A DNA stretch of 64,000 bases from Acidobacteriota bacterium (GTDB taxonomy: Bacteria; Acidobacteriota; Polarisedimenticolia; J045): assembly GCA_030949985.1 (NCBI GenBank), contig JAUZRX010000001.1, forward strand, positions 1-64,000, written 5' to 3'. The position numbers were made by a program, and so were the translations under genes. Below the pieces are notes generated by a model. It ran no database searches, had not been told where the DNA came from, and worked only from the letters and a program-made list of their open reading frames with translations. Positions 46,086 through 53,849 of this stretch are shown here, piece after piece. Within the stretch, counting starts at the first letter, position 1; every line of letters starts with the position of its first letter.

Positions 46086-47246
46086 ATGGCCAAGCGAATC
46101 GGCGTCCTCACCGGTGGGGGCGATGTCCCCGGCCTGAACGTGGTGATCAAGACCCTCACCGCCCGCATGGAAGATGCGGGCTGGGAGGTGATGGGTCTCA
46201 AGCGGGGCTGGGCGGCGCTGCTGCACGCCGGCCCCGGCTCTCCCTTTCCCGGCTCGGACTGGACTGTTCGCCTGACCCGCCAGAACACACGCACCATCGA
46301 CCGTACCGGCGGGACGATGCTCCATTCCTCGCGGACCAACCCGATGGCGGTGGCCGCGGGCGAGATCCCGCCCCACCTCAAGGGCCGGGGCAAGCCGCTC
46401 GAAGACGGCAAGGTCGACCTGACCGACGTGGCGATCCGCACGGTGGAGACCCTGGGCCTCGACGTGCTGGTGGCCATCGGCGGCGACGATACGCTCTCCT
46501 TCGCCCGCCGCCTCGATGAAGAGGGGCTGCCGGTGATCGGCATCCCGAAGACCATGGACAACGACGTCTTCGGTACCGACTACTGCATCGGCTTTTCCAC
46601 CGCCGTCTCGCGCAGCGTGAACATGATCACCGACCTGCGTTCCCCCGCCGGCTCCCACGAGCGTTTCCTGGTGGTCGAACTCTTCGGCCGGAATTGCGGC
46701 GAGACTTCGCTGATGGTTTCCCTGCTCTGTGCCGCCGATCGGGCGCTGATCTCCGAGGTTCCCTTCGACCCGGATCGAGTGGCCGAGTTGATCCTGCGCG
46801 ACAAGCGGGACAACCCGAGTAACTACGCCCTGATCACCGTCTCGGAAGGGGCGCGGATCGAGGGCGGAGAGGTGATCGAAAGCGGTGAGCCCGACGCCTT
46901 CGGGCACAAGAAACTCGGTGGCATCGGCAGGTGGCTGTCGGAGTTTCTCAAGGAGAAGACCCGGGAAGGGACGGTCTATCAGTCCCTGGCCTACCTGATG
47001 CGCTCGGGTCCGGCCGATTCCCTGGACAAGCTGGTGGCGATCAACTTCGCGCGCATCGCCGCCGACCAGGTGGTGCGCGGCGAGACCGGTCGGCTGGTCG
47101 CCGTGGACCAGGGGCTCTACACGACCCGGGAGATCTCCATCGTCGGGGCGGGCGTGCGGCGGGTCAACGTGGAGCGTTACTACGACGTCGAGGCGTACCG
47201 GCCGAAGCTGGGCTCGGTGATCGGTCATCCCCTCTTTCTCGAATAA
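46086..47246 (+). CDS. pfp: 6-phosphofructokinase, PPi-type signature
   Basis: The 386-residue protein is a PFK-family enzyme: RIGVLTGGGDVPGLNVVI, the nucleotide/PPi loop VAIGGDDTLSFA and the catalytic loop GIPKTMDNDVFGTD. At the two positions that separate phosphoryl donors it has Asp135 (Gly in ATP enzymes) and Lys155, both the pyrophosphate form as known for the family. It would make the fructose-6-phosphate/fructose-1,6-bisphosphate step reversible. The ATG follows the gap stop by 9 nt with AGGAG in between. Confidence 0.9.
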   Translation: MAKRIGVLTGGGDVPGLNVVIKTLTARMEDAGWEVMGLKRGWAALLHAGPGSPFPGSDWTVRLTRQNTRTIDRTGGTMLHSSRTNPMAVAAGEIPPHLKGRGKPLEDGKVDLTDVAIRTVETLGLDVLVAIGGDDTLSFARRLDEEGLPVIGIPKTMDNDVFGTDYCIGFSTAVSRSVNMITDLRSPAGSHERFLVVELFGRNCGETSLMVSLLCAADRALISEVPFDPDRVAELILRDKRDNPSNYALITVSEGARIEGGEVIESGEPDAFGHKKLGGIGRWLSEFLKEKTREGTVYQSLAYLMRSGPADSLDKLVAINFARIAADQVVRGETGRLVAVDQGLYTTREISIVGAGVRRVNVERYYDVEAYRPKLGSVIGHPLFLE

Positions 47247-47266
47247 CCAGCCGCGAGGCCTGTTGC

Positions 47267-48544
47267 ATGAAGCGCTCTGCTCTCTTTTTGATGCTGGCCG
47301 TACTGTCTGCGCTGCCCGCCCTGCTGCTGCGTTTCGGCCTCGGCGCCCACCCCGATCATGGGCGGCGCTTGATCGTCTTCGCCGGGGGGGAATTGAGCGG
47401 CGCCTCGGCGGCGTTGATCTTCGGCCTGGGGGTGCTGGCCGGCGCCTTCATGATCTCCTGGTCCGCCGAGCTGCTTCAGCTCGACCTGAGCCAGAACCTG
47501 GCCATCGCCATCATCGCCCTGGTCACGGTGCTGCCCGAGTACACGGTGGACATCTACCTCTCCTGGACCGCCGCCACGGTTCCGGAGAACGTCCCCCTCG
47601 CCCTGGCCAACATGACCGGCGCCAACCGGCTGCTGATCGGTCTCGGCTGGCCGATGGTCCTGGCGGCCGTGATCTGGAAGGGGAGAGGCCGGCATATCGA
47701 ACTGGAGCCCGCCCGCTGGGGTGAACTGCTCTTCCTCGGTGCGGCGACGGTCTACTCCCTGGTGATCCCCCTCAAGGGCACCCTGACCTTGTGGGATACG
47801 GCGATCCTGGGATTGATCTTCGTGCTCTACATCCGTTACGTGGCCCGGCAGGAGGTGGTCGAGCCCGATCTCGAGGGTCCGGCGGCGCTCTTTGCGGCCT
47901 GGTCCGTCGGCTCGCGGCGGCTGGTCACCGGCGGCCTCTTCCTCTTCGCCGCCGTCACCCTCTTCGCCTCTGCCGAGCCCTTCGCCGAGGGGCTGAAGTT
48001 CGCCGGGGAGGGGTGGGGCATCAGCGAGTTCCTGATGATCCAGTGGATCGCGCCCCTGGCCAGTGAGTCTCCCGAGTTCCTCATCGCCCTGATCTTCACC
48101 CTGCGGGGCGCGAGTACGGCCGGACTCGGCGCGCTGGTCTCGAGCAAGGTCAACCAGTGGACGCTGCTGGTGGGGATGATCCCCCTGGCCTACATGCTGG
48201 GCCTGCTGGCCTCGGGTCAGCAGGCGGCCGTTTTCCCCCTCGGGCCCCGCCAGCAGGGCGAGGTCCTGCTCACCGCCGCCCAGTCCTTTTTCGCCGTGGT
48301 GGTGATTCTCGACCGTCGCTTCAGCGTGCGGGATGCGGTGCTGCTAGCCACCCTCTTCATCGCTCAGCTGGGGATCACCATCGGCATCGAGGAAATGGTG
48401 GATCCCGCCCGCCAGATGGCGCTCTTCCACACCGAAAAGATCATCTTCTCGATTCTCTACTTCGTCCTGGGCGGCGCGTGGCTGGTCCGGCAGTGGCACC
48501 ATCTGCCGGCCTTGCTCAAGCTGGTCTGGGAAGCCGAGCGCTAG
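47267..48544 (+). CDS. Cation/Ca2+ exchanger family membrane protein
   Basis: The 425-residue protein has about eleven helices and the two alpha repeats of CaCA exchangers: ALVTVLPEYTVDIYLSW with ANMTGANRLLIGLGW, and ASESPEFLIALIFTLRG with LGALVSSKVNQWTLLVG. The acidic residues in P-E-x2-V-D and S-P-E-F sit where Ca2+-binding Glu residues lie in the family. It should exchange Na+ or H+ against Ca2+ or another cation. It begins 20 nt after pfp. A role linked to glycolysis is not evident. Confidence 0.8.
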   Translation: MKRSALFLMLAVLSALPALLLRFGLGAHPDHGRRLIVFAGGELSGASAALIFGLGVLAGAFMISWSAELLQLDLSQNLAIAIIALVTVLPEYTVDIYLSWTAATVPENVPLALANMTGANRLLIGLGWPMVLAAVIWKGRGRHIELEPARWGELLFLGAATVYSLVIPLKGTLTLWDTAILGLIFVLYIRYVARQEVVEPDLEGPAALFAAWSVGSRRLVTGGLFLFAAVTLFASAEPFAEGLKFAGEGWGISEFLMIQWIAPLASESPEFLIALIFTLRGASTAGLGALVSSKVNQWTLLVGMIPLAYMLGLLASGQQAAVFPLGPRQQGEVLLTAAQSFFAVVVILDRRFSVRDAVLLATLFIAQLGITIGIEEMVDPARQMALFHTEKIIFSILYFVLGGAWLVRQWHHLPALLKLVWEAER

Positions 48545-48748
48545 CAGCCCGCCGGAATCCCGGCCCCCGCCTCGAAAAGACCTTGTCCCCGGGCTGCCGC
48601 GGCGCGCCTCCGTCTGGGCGTGAGTTTGTTCACCCTGTTTCGGGGCGAAATCCCCCGTCCGGCAAGGCTTTTCAGGGGTTGACCCAGCCGCCTCGGGGAC
48701 CGATCTTGCCCAGCAGGGATCAGGCAATCAGCAGAGGTCGACAAGGGA

Positions 48749-49660
48749 ATGCGGCTGATAACACTGGGATCGGCGTCGGTCGGCTACGGAAAGTCGTTCG
48801 TCGCAGTCGCGCTGGGGGCGAGCCTGGCTCGCCGGGGCGTGACGACCTGCCTGGTCGATCTCGACCTGGGCACCGCCGACCTGCACCTGATGACCGGCCG
48901 CCCCGACGCCCGGCGCAGCGTGCATGATCTACTGCGGGGCCGGGCTTCCTCCCTCGAGGAGGTGATGGAGCCGATTCCCGGCATCGCAGGCCTGCACCTG
49001 GTGGCCGGTCCCCGGGAGACGGTCGCGGTCAGTGGCCTCTCTCCCGGAGAGATCGCCCGCCTGGGCTCGGAAATGCGCCGCCTGCCGGTGGACGTGGTGA
49101 TCGCCGACCTCCAGGCGGGGGTGGGGCAGCCCTTGCTCGACCTCTTTCTCCTCGGAGACCATCACTGGGTGGTGACGACCAACGACGAGGCCGCCCTGGC
49201 CGATGCCGAGCGTTTCCTGCGGCTGGCCCGCCTGCGCCGCACCGCCCGGGGGACGGCCGGTCGACCGTCCCGGCGGCCGCGGGTCTACACCTCCCTCGAT
49301 GATCTGGTGCGGGACATGAACTCCCTGCGCCAGGAGATCTCGCCGGCCCAGGACACGGGTTTCGCCCCCGGCCTGGTGATCAATCGCTGCCGGCCCGATC
49401 AGCCCAGCGCCGAGTCCCGGCTGATCGACGGCCTGTTCGAGGGCAAGGATCCCATCGACGAACCGCCCCTGATCGGGATGATTCCCGATGATCCCGCCGT
49501 CGCGGGTCCGGGTCCGCGCCCGTTGAGCAACCTGCCGGTACACGGCCCGGCCATGCGCGCCGCGGCGGAGATCGCCCGGGCCCTGGCCGAGGATCTGGCC
49601 GGCGATCTGCCCGGGGCCGAGGACATCGGCTCCCATCGTCGCGAGCCCCTCATCGTCTGA
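48749..49660 (+). CDS. MinD/FlhG-like P-loop ATPase with unusual Walker A
   Basis: The 303-residue protein has the MinD layout: a P-loop LGSASVGYGKSFVAVALG, CLVDLDLGTADLHLMTGR for Walker A' and a switch-like VVIADLQAGVGQPLLD. The signature lysine of the deviant Walker A is replaced by Ser10, and the family's G-G-V becomes V-G-Y; P-loop Lys15-Ser16 remain. That lysine normally bridges the dimer, so ATP-driven dimerisation may differ. Residues 165-185 (TARGTAGRPSRRPRVYTS) form an insertion. No flagellar or division genes are nearby. The upstream 204-nt gap contains TTGACC at about 48678 with no convincing -10. Confidence 0.75.
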   Translation: MRLITLGSASVGYGKSFVAVALGASLARRGVTTCLVDLDLGTADLHLMTGRPDARRSVHDLLRGRASSLEEVMEPIPGIAGLHLVAGPRETVAVSGLSPGEIARLGSEMRRLPVDVVIADLQAGVGQPLLDLFLLGDHHWVVTTNDEAALADAERFLRLARLRRTARGTAGRPSRRPRVYTSLDDLVRDMNSLRQEISPAQDTGFAPGLVINRCRPDQPSAESRLIDGLFEGKDPIDEPPLIGMIPDDPAVAGPGPRPLSNLPVHGPAMRAAAEIARALAEDLAGDLPGAEDIGSHRREPLIV

Positions 49661-49666
49661 GGGGTT

Positions 49667-49672
49667 TAGAAT
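49667..49672 (+). promoter_or_regulatory. -10 element of tRNA-Ser
   Basis: TAGAAT ends 11 nt before the mature 5' end of the tRNA, directly after the MinD-like stop codon. No clear -35 hexamer is present. Confidence 0.45.
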
Positions 49673-49683
49673 GGCCGCCCCCC

Positions 49684-49773
49684 GGAGGGGTGGCCGAGCG
49701 GTTTAAGGCAACGGTCTTGAAAACCGTCGTGCGTGAGAGCGCACCGTGGGTTCGAATCCCACCCCCTCCGCCA
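49684..49773 (+). tRNA. tRNA-Ser (anticodon TGA)
   Basis: The 90-nt gene has acceptor stem GGAGGGG/CCCCTCC, the anticodon loop CTTGAAA with TGA, a long variable arm (CGTGCGTGAGAGCGCACC) typical of class II tRNAs, T-arm GGGTTCGAATCCC and an encoded GCCA end. Confidence 0.97.
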
Positions 49774-49784
49774 GCGGTTCTTGG

Positions 49785-50360
49785 CTACCAGTTCTCCGCC
49801 AGCACCTCGAAGTGGGCCTGGGGGTGGGCACAGGCCGGGCACACGTCCGGCGCGTGCTCACCCTCGTGGACGTAGCCGCAGTTGCGGCAGCGCCAGGTGA
49901 CCTTCTCCGGCCTGGCGAACACCGTCCCCGCCTGCAGGTTGGCCAGCAGACCCCGGTAGCGCCGCTCGTGTTGGCGCTCGGCGATGGAGATCGCCTCGAA
50001 GGTCCTGGCGATGGCCTCGAAGCCCTCCTCCCGGGCGGTGCCGGCGAACTCGGGGTAGAGCCGTTGCCACTCTTCCTGTTCGCCGGCGGCCGCCGCCTCC
50101 AGGTTTTCCTCCGTGGTGCCGATGGTGCCCGCGGGAAAGGTGGCGGTGATCGGCACCATCCCGCCCTGCAGGAACTTGAAGAAGCGCTTGGCGTGTTCCC
50201 GCTCCTGGGCGGCGGTTTCGGTGAAGATGTCCGCGATTTGCACCAGGCCTTCCTTGCGGGCCTTGCCGGCGAAGTAGTCGTAACGGTTACGGGCTTGGGA
50301 TTCGCCGGCGAAGGCCGTCAGCAGGTTCTGCTCGGTTCGTGTGCCGCCGAGGCGCTTCAT
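49785..50360 (-). CDS. rbr: Rubrerythrin
   Basis: The 191-residue protein has a di-iron four-helix bundle (LLTAFAGESQARNRYDYFA, AAQEREHAKRFFKFL, FEAISIAERQHERRYRG) giving E-x2-R and E-R-x-H ligands. A C-terminal rubredoxin domain has CRNCG and CPACAH. It reduces hydrogen peroxide with electrons from reduced rubredoxin-like donors. It is the last gene of the perR - cytochrome - rbr operon, 24 nt after the cytochrome gene, so it is likely under PerR control. Confidence 0.95.
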   Translation of the reverse strand: MKRLGGTRTEQNLLTAFAGESQARNRYDYFAGKARKEGLVQIADIFTETAAQEREHAKRFFKFLQGGMVPITATFPAGTIGTTEENLEAAAAGEQEEWQRLYPEFAGTAREEGFEAIARTFEAISIAERQHERRYRGLLANLQAGTVFARPEKVTWRCRNCGYVHEGEHAPDVCPACAHPQAHFEVLAENW

Positions 50361-50384
50361 GTCGTGTCTCCTCCTGGGGGGGGG

Positions 50385-51788
50385 TTACAGCGCTTTCATG
50401 AATGCCACCAGGGCCGCCTTCTCGTCGGGGCTCAGCTCGAGGCCCTGGATCAGGTTGAAGAATTCCACCGTGTCTTCGAGCGTCAGCAACCGGCCGTCGT
50501 GCAGGTAGGGCGGCGAGTCCTTGATGCCCCGCAGGGGGAAGGTCTTGATCGGGCCGTCGCCCACGGCTTTCAGGCCGTTGATCATCTGCGGTTCGAAGAA
50601 ACGCTCGGTCTTCAGATTATGCATCAGGTTGTCGGTGTAGTAGGGGGGCGTGTGGCAGGAGGAACAGCGCGCCTTGCCGAAAAAGAGGCTCTGCCCGGCG
50701 AGTTCTTCGGCGGTGGCCTGCTCGGGATCGAGCTTGCCGTAGATGTCGAGTTTGGGGGCGGGCGGGAAGTCGAGCAGGGCTTCGAATTCGGCCATGAAGT
50801 GCACCTGGCTGGCTCGCTCGAGAATGTTGACCCCCTTCTTGGTGGCGATAACGGGGTCGCCGTCGAAGTAAGCCGCCCGCTGCTCGAACTCGGTGAAGTC
50901 CTCGACGGTCTTCAGGGCACGCTGGGAGCCGAACAGGCGCTGCACGTTGACGCCGCGCAGGGTCGGGGTGTCGATGCGGTGACGGAACTCCTGGGGGCGG
51001 ATGTCGCCCACCAGGTGGGTGGCGGCGTTGGTGTGGCCGTTGACGTGGCAATCGAAGCATGTCACGCCCCGGCTCGGCCGCTCACTGCGGCGATCGTCGG
51101 TGGCGTTGAACTGCTGCTGGGGGAAGGGGGTGACCAGCAGGCGGAGGCCCTCGAGCTGCTTGGGGTTGAGGATGCCGTTGAACAGCGCGAAGTAGTTGTC
51201 GAGGGTCACGACCTTGCCCTGGGAGACGTCACCCAGGTCGGTGCGCGTGGTGAGGTAGATCGCCGGCGGATACTCCGGGAGGAAGTGGTCCGGCAGGTCG
51301 TAGTCCAGGTCGAAGCGCGCCAGGTCCACGCCGGTCTGGCGGCGAATCTCGTCGATGTGATAGCGGGGGAAGACCATGCCGCCTTCCGCGTGGTGGGGGT
51401 GGGGCAGGGGCAGGAAGCCGGCCGGGAAGAGGTTTTTCGCGCGGATCTCCGCGGGGCTCATCGCGGCCAGCTCTTCCCATGTCAGACCTTCGGGCAGGCG
51501 CACCCGGACTCCGCCCTGGAGCGGCTTGCCCCGGGACATGGTGACGCCCTCCGCGGGCCGATCGGCCAGATCGTAGCGCTGGGCGAGGAGTTCGGCCTGG
51601 CGGGCCATCACCGAAGACTTGTCGGCCTTCATGCGGGCCATGGTGGCTTCGAGGCTTTCCTGCATGACCACCGGGGCGTAGCTCGTCGCCGGCGCCTGGT
51701 CGCCGCTGATGGCCAGGGGGGTCGTGAGCAGCAGGCCGGCGCCGAGGATCAGCGCGGCCGGCATCGGGAACTTGAACCTGGTCTTCAT
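50385..51788 (-). CDS. Di-haem cytochrome c, CCP/MauG family
   Basis: The 467-residue protein has a signal peptide (AALILGAGLLLTTPLAISG) and two c-type haem motifs, CFDCH near residue 245 and CSSCH near 385. A C-terminal segment PLRGIKDSPPYLHDGRL followed by LEDTVEFFNLI is typical of bacterial cytochrome c peroxidases and MauG-like proteins. It should reduce periplasmic H2O2 or oxidise a protein partner. It is longer than the usual 320-350 residues because of a roughly 200-residue N-terminal region of unknown role. GGAGACATGTC lies before ATG 51788, which overlaps the perR stop (ATGA). Confidence 0.9.
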   Translation of the reverse strand: MKTRFKFPMPAALILGAGLLLTTPLAISGDQAPATSYAPVVMQESLEATMARMKADKSSVMARQAELLAQRYDLADRPAEGVTMSRGKPLQGGVRVRLPEGLTWEELAAMSPAEIRAKNLFPAGFLPLPHPHHAEGGMVFPRYHIDEIRRQTGVDLARFDLDYDLPDHFLPEYPPAIYLTTRTDLGDVSQGKVVTLDNYFALFNGILNPKQLEGLRLLVTPFPQQQFNATDDRRSERPSRGVTCFDCHVNGHTNAATHLVGDIRPQEFRHRIDTPTLRGVNVQRLFGSQRALKTVEDFTEFEQRAAYFDGDPVIATKKGVNILERASQVHFMAEFEALLDFPPAPKLDIYGKLDPEQATAEELAGQSLFFGKARCSSCHTPPYYTDNLMHNLKTERFFEPQMINGLKAVGDGPIKTFPLRGIKDSPPYLHDGRLLTLEDTVEFFNLIQGLELSPDEKAALVAFMKAL

Positions 51789-52300
51789 GACATGTCTCCT
51801 TGCTTGGTGGGTGACCCTGCTCCCGCCCGACCCCGCCTCCGCCGATCGGCGACGCGGGGCGCATCCCGACAATCCCGGCAGACTCCCCTGAACTGCACGA
51901 AATAGTCGCTGACCTCGAAGCCCAGTTCGGCGGCGTCCGGCGGCGCCTCGATGGTGTTTAACCGGGGGCATGCGATGTCGATCAGCTTGTGGCAGCGCAG
52001 GCAGACCAGGTGGTGGTGGACCCTCGTGTTGGGGTCGTAGCGGGCGGCCGCGTCAGGAGAGCAGATCTTCCGCACCAGGCCCATGTCCACCAGGAGTTCG
52101 AGAATCCGGTAGACGGTCATGCGGGAGATGCCGGGCAGCTCCTGGTTCACGGTGGCGTGGACCTGGTCGGCGGTGGGGTGGTCGGTACGGGGGAGGATCG
52201 CCATGTAAGTGCGCCGCCTCTGGATGGTCAGGGGAATGCCCCGGGCACGGCAAAGGGCCTGAAAGGTTTCCATGGCGGCTGCGGTTGAATGATCATGCAT
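51785..52300 (-). CDS. perR: Fur-family regulator, PerR-like
   Basis: The 171-residue protein has a winged-helix domain (TIQRRRTYMAILPRTDHPTA, MTVYRILELLVDMGLV) and a metal domain with VHHHLVCLRCHKLIDI and a second pair CRDC, forming the structural zinc C-x2-C sites. Its place ahead of a peroxidase-like cytochrome and rubrerythrin fits PerR, which senses peroxide by metal-catalysed oxidation. An inverted repeat lies across its own promoter, pointing to autoregulation. The start is ATG 52300 with no ribosome site. Confidence 0.9.
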   Translation of the reverse strand: MHDHSTAAAMETFQALCRARGIPLTIQRRRTYMAILPRTDHPTADQVHATVNQELPGISRMTVYRILELLVDMGLVRKICSPDAAARYDPNTRVHHHLVCLRCHKLIDIACPRLNTIEAPPDAAELGFEVSDYFVQFRGVCRDCRDAPRVADRRRRGRAGAGSPTKQGDMS

Positions 52301-52305
52301 AACGT

Positions 52306-52322
52306 TTGAGACTTTATCTCAA
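52306..52322. promoter_or_regulatory. Operator (PerR-box-like inverted repeat)
   Basis: TTGAGA-CTTTA-TCTCAA is a perfect 6-5-6 palindrome, starting 6 nt before the perR ATG. It overlaps the -10 hexamer, so a bound repressor would block RNA polymerase. Its length and AT-rich centre suit Fur-family dimers, but it is not the Bacillus PerR consensus. Confidence 0.65.
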
Positions 52323-52338
52323 CCACGGGGCCTGTCAA
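52311..52338 (-). promoter_or_regulatory. Promoter of the perR operon
   Basis: On the minus strand TTGACA (52338-52333) and TAAAGT (52316-52311) are 16 nt apart. The start point would be near 52304, leaving a leader of about 4 nt before ATG 52300. Confidence 0.7.
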
Positions 52339-52727
52339 CCACCGTGGAGCGGAGAATGTTGTTCTTTGGAGCTCTCTTGGCGGGGGGGCTGAAACCGCGG
52401 GAGCGGGCGGTGACCGCCGGAAGGTCGCGGGTCGCCGCCTAGGCGAGGGGCTCGAGGGCTCCTGGGGGGCGCGGGCCTGGAAGGGGATGGGGGCAGGTGG
52501 GGCGCGCGGCCGACCGGGACGCGGTGGAGGCCGCGCATTCGGGGAGGGTGATCCGGCGCTGCGCTTATGCTGGCCGCCGTCGGCGCGCGCGATTTCGCTG
52601 TTTGATCGCCCATATCGGGAAGTCCATTCTTCGCTCCACGGTGGGCTGGGGGGGGTCAAGCCGCGAGGGGTTGGGCCGAAGAGCGGGTGGAGGGCCGTGC
52701 GCGGCGCATGGCCGGAGGCCCCTTGCT
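52339..52727. other. Intergenic region with no recognised feature
   Basis: This 390-nt stretch between perR and the HD-GYP gene is GC-rich with long G runs. I see no ORF with natural composition, no RNA motif and no convincing promoter; the control region of the HD-GYP gene must lie here. Confidence 0.4.
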
Positions 52728-53765
52728 ATGCCGGCAGCGGCAGATACCGCCCAATACATCCTTGTGCCCATCGAGCATCTACGGGCCGAGACGGTGCTCA
52801 GTTTCGACCTGTTCATTCAGCACGAGGGGACCGAGCCTGTGCTCTACCGGGCTCGGGACATGGAGTTCACCGGGGAGGTGCGTCAGCGCCTGCTGGAGAG
52901 CGGGGTCCACGAACTGCTGGTCCCGGCCGACCAGGCGGAGGCCTACCAGCAGTACTGCGCCGAGCAGGGCCAGACCGCGCCCCAGCCGGCCAAGCCCTCC
53001 GCGCCCGAGGTCAGCGAAGAGGAACTGCGCCTCACCGAGCTGGTCCTGGACGCCGGCTTGCCCCTCGAATCCCGCTGCAGCACCCTGCTCGGCGTTTCCC
53101 GGATGGTGGTCGAAGCGGTGTTGTCGGACCTGGCGTCTCCCGGGCTCCACCAGCGGGTCCAGCGCGTCGCGGAGGCGGGGGCGCGCCTGTTGCTGGCCGA
53201 GCCGGAGGCCTACTCACGGCTGGTGTCCCGCTTCGGGATCGACTTCGAAGTAGCCGGCCACCTGGCCAATACCTCGTTCTACGTCACCGAGTTCGCCCGG
53301 GCCATCGGCACCGAAGACGTGCAGGAGCTGGCTTCCCTGGGGCGGGCGGCGCTGCTTCACGACGTGGGCAAGGGGGATACGCCCGGCGAGTTGCTCCATC
53401 GGGACAGCGGCCTGACGGACCTGGAGTGGGCCGAGGTGATGAGTCACCCGGAGCGGGGAGTGACCATGCTGCGGGAAGCCGGATGGGACGACCCGCTCTG
53501 CCTGGACGTCTGTGCCAACCACCACGAACGCTGCGATGGTTCGGGCTATCCCCGGGGTTTGCACAGAGAGCAGATTTCCCTGGCGGCCCGCATGGTGGCG
53601 ATCGCCGACACCTTCGACTCGCTGACCTCCGGTTACACCAATCGCCCGGCCTATTCGGGCTTCCAGGCCCTGTGGCGGATGAAACGGGAGATGGTGGGCA
53701 AGTTCGACGCGGATCTGCTCGATCGCTTCATCCAGGTGATGGTGGATCCCGCCCTGCGGCGCTGA
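52728..53765 (+). CDS. HD-GYP domain protein (c-di-GMP phosphodiesterase-like)
   Basis: The 345-residue protein has an N-terminal DUF3391-like part (YILVPIEHLRAETVLSFDLF), then an HD-GYP domain with LLHDVGKGDTP (H211, D212), ANHHERCDGSGYPRGLH (H265, G-Y-P) and MVAIADTFDSLTSG. The G-Y-P triplet marks c-di-GMP-specific hydrolysis. ATG 52728 is chosen because GGAGG precedes it; a longer upstream frame is Arg-rich and unlike protein. It has no output domain. Confidence 0.9.
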   Translation: MPAAADTAQYILVPIEHLRAETVLSFDLFIQHEGTEPVLYRARDMEFTGEVRQRLLESGVHELLVPADQAEAYQQYCAEQGQTAPQPAKPSAPEVSEEELRLTELVLDAGLPLESRCSTLLGVSRMVVEAVLSDLASPGLHQRVQRVAEAGARLLLAEPEAYSRLVSRFGIDFEVAGHLANTSFYVTEFARAIGTEDVQELASLGRAALLHDVGKGDTPGELLHRDSGLTDLEWAEVMSHPERGVTMLREAGWDDPLCLDVCANHHERCDGSGYPRGLHREQISLAARMVAIADTFDSLTSGYTNRPAYSGFQALWRMKREMVGKFDADLLDRFIQVMVDPALRR

Positions 53766-53811
53766 TTCGGGACGGCGCCGGGCTTTTTCTGCCCCGGCGC
53801 GGATCTCGCCG

Positions 53812-53817
53812 TACAAT
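53812..53817 (+). promoter_or_regulatory. -10 element for the DUF1573-type gene
   Basis: TACAAT (5/6 of the consensus) lies 32 nt before the ATG at 53850. A GC-rich hairpin (53774-53801, loop TTTTTCT) precedes it and may end the HD-GYP transcript. No clear -35 hexamer is seen. Confidence 0.4.
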
Positions 53818-53849
53818 GCCCGGCGGCACCCACGAAAGGAAGAACAGGC

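Noticed and set aside
53774-53801. Rho-independent terminator after the HD-GYP gene
   Set aside because: The stem is strong but the T-run is in the loop, not after the stem.
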